Shown: positions 40,050 through 40,464 of the stretch, piece by piece
How the letters are laid out: every line of letters begins with the position of its first letter
How positions within the stretch are numbered: position 1 is the stretch's first letter
Made by a program: the position numbers and the translations under genes
The notes under the pieces: model-generated
The model's input: the letters and a program-made list of their open reading frames with translations, nothing else
What the model was told of the DNA's origin: nothing
The model's database searches: none
Source of the DNA: an uncultured Pelagibacterales bacterium
Lineage (GTDB): Bacteria; Pseudomonadota; Alphaproteobacteria; Pelagibacterales; Pelagibacteraceae
Reading direction: 5' to 3'
Length of the DNA stretch: 40,464 nucleotides
Assembly (NCBI GenBank): GCA_913020625.1
Contig: CAJVZX010000001.1
Location: 1 to 40,464 of the forward strand

Positions 40050-40464
40050 ATGAAAAATCTGCGTAAACTTTATGTAGTGCCTTTATTATTTTCTGTCTTT
40101 TTAGTATCGCAAGTTGTTACAGCTAAATCATTACTTCCAAAATCAAAGCCAGTTATTGATCAGAAAACAAAAATTGACACAGCTAGAAAAAAAGTAATTT
40201 ATCCAGAAAAAAAACCTCAAATGATAAAGAAAAAAACTAAAATTGCTAAAACAGAAGATAAAATAATTATTTACCCAGAAAAAAAGCCCCTAGTTTTTAA
40301 AAAAAAAACAGTTAAATCAACTTATAAGTCATCATTGGTATCACAAAAAGATTTTAAAATATCTAAAGCTGCATTCAAAGCATTAGAAAAAAGAAAATGG
40401 TTAACGGCCATAAAAATAGCAAAAAAAGCTAAGGATAAAACTATATTTAAATTGATATACTGGC
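40050..40464 (+). CDS. Exported Lys-rich protein, 5' part only; possible soluble lytic transglycosylase
   Basis: An open frame starts at 40050 and runs off the window end after 138 codons, so the product is truncated here. Residues 1-25 form a signal peptide: KNLRKL, then a hydrophobic core, then VVTA-K with cleavage probably after Ala25. Next comes a Lys- and Pro-rich linker with an imperfect repeat, YPEKKPQMIKKKT (about 50-62) and YPEKKPLVFKKKT (about 74-86). From about residue 104, ISKAAFKALEKRKWLTAIKI begins helical sequence resembling the superhelical start of Slt-type murein transglycosylases. A lytic transglycosylase gene next to dapA would fit the alphaproteobacterial context, but the catalytic domain is outside the window, so this is inference. 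The gene is divergent from dapA. Confidence 0.6.
   Translation, partial: MKNLRKLYVVPLLFSVFLVSQVVTAKSLLPKSKPVIDQKTKIDTARKKVIYPEKKPQMIKKKTKIAKTEDKIIIYPEKKPLVFKKKTVKSTYKSSLVSQKDFKISKAAFKALEKRKWLTAIKIAKKAKDKTIFKLIYW

Overview
The window is a dense, very A/T-rich chromosomal stretch from an alphaproteobacterium. The best guess is a streamlined marine lineage of the SAR11/Pelagibacterales type or a similar AT-rich group. The reasons are the class-typical gene neighbourhoods (hom-glpX-recJ; rplM-rpsI; CBP3-like chaperone-rpmF-plsX-ihfA-merR; glyA-nrdR-ribD-ribE-ribB-ribH-nusB; dapA-smpB-folK-rsh-pyrE-pdxJ-acpS-lepB-rnc-recO), the Lys/Asn/Ile-rich proteins and the minimal intergenic space. Several convergent genes touch, one divergent pair has abutting start codons, and many same-strand genes overlap by 4 bp. 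This placement is inference; there is no rRNA in the window. No stretch longer than 300 bases lacks a gene.

Region 1 (1-10436) is accessory. A solo tyrosine recombinase with a perfect inverted repeat just before its start is followed, on the opposite strand, by a surface-glycan cluster. In transcription order this holds a GIY-YIG protein, a two-domain glycosyltransferase, a sugar N-formyltransferase, a Gfo/Idh dehydrogenase, a DegT-family PLP aminotransferase, a GT11-like transferase, a second two-domain glycosyltransferase paralogous to the first, and a GT2 transferase. The dehydrogenase, aminotransferase and formyltransferase suggest an N-formylated amino sugar that the transferases would build into a surface polysaccharide. 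A tRNA-Glu(UUC) with encoded CCA bounds the cluster, its 3' end facing the island, and beyond it lies a TPR-sulfotransferase.

Region 2 (12110-25359) is core: recJ, glpX, hom, a Lys-rich lipoprotein, argC, rpsI, rplM, heme A synthase, a small chorismate mutase, rpmG, merR, ihfA, plsX, rpmF (59 codons), a cytochrome bc1 assembly chaperone, a divergent OmlA/BamE-like lipoprotein and a K+-independent type proton-pumping pyrophosphatase. The fabH gene usually found between plsX and ihfA is absent.

Region 3 (25492-31299) is one tight operon, rpiB-glyA-nrdR-ribD-ribE-ribB-ribH-nusB, making riboflavin plus one-carbon enzymes. The GTP cyclohydrolase II half of its RibBA-like protein is degenerate. 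A divergent regulatory region with a 15-bp direct repeat separates it from hemB.

Region 4 (31437-40464) has hemB, then on the minus strand a long operon dapA-smpB-folK-rsh-pyrE-pdxJ-acpS-lepB-rnc-recO-DUF2061. Here era is missing between rnc and recO, and the RSH (ppGpp) enzyme is shortened between its TGS and ACT domains. The window ends inside a divergent, exported, Lys-rich protein that may be a lytic transglycosylase.

Several well-formed sigma70-like promoters (rplM, ctaA, possibly omlA) place the start site at or within a few bases of the start codon, so leaderless or nearly leaderless mRNAs look common here.
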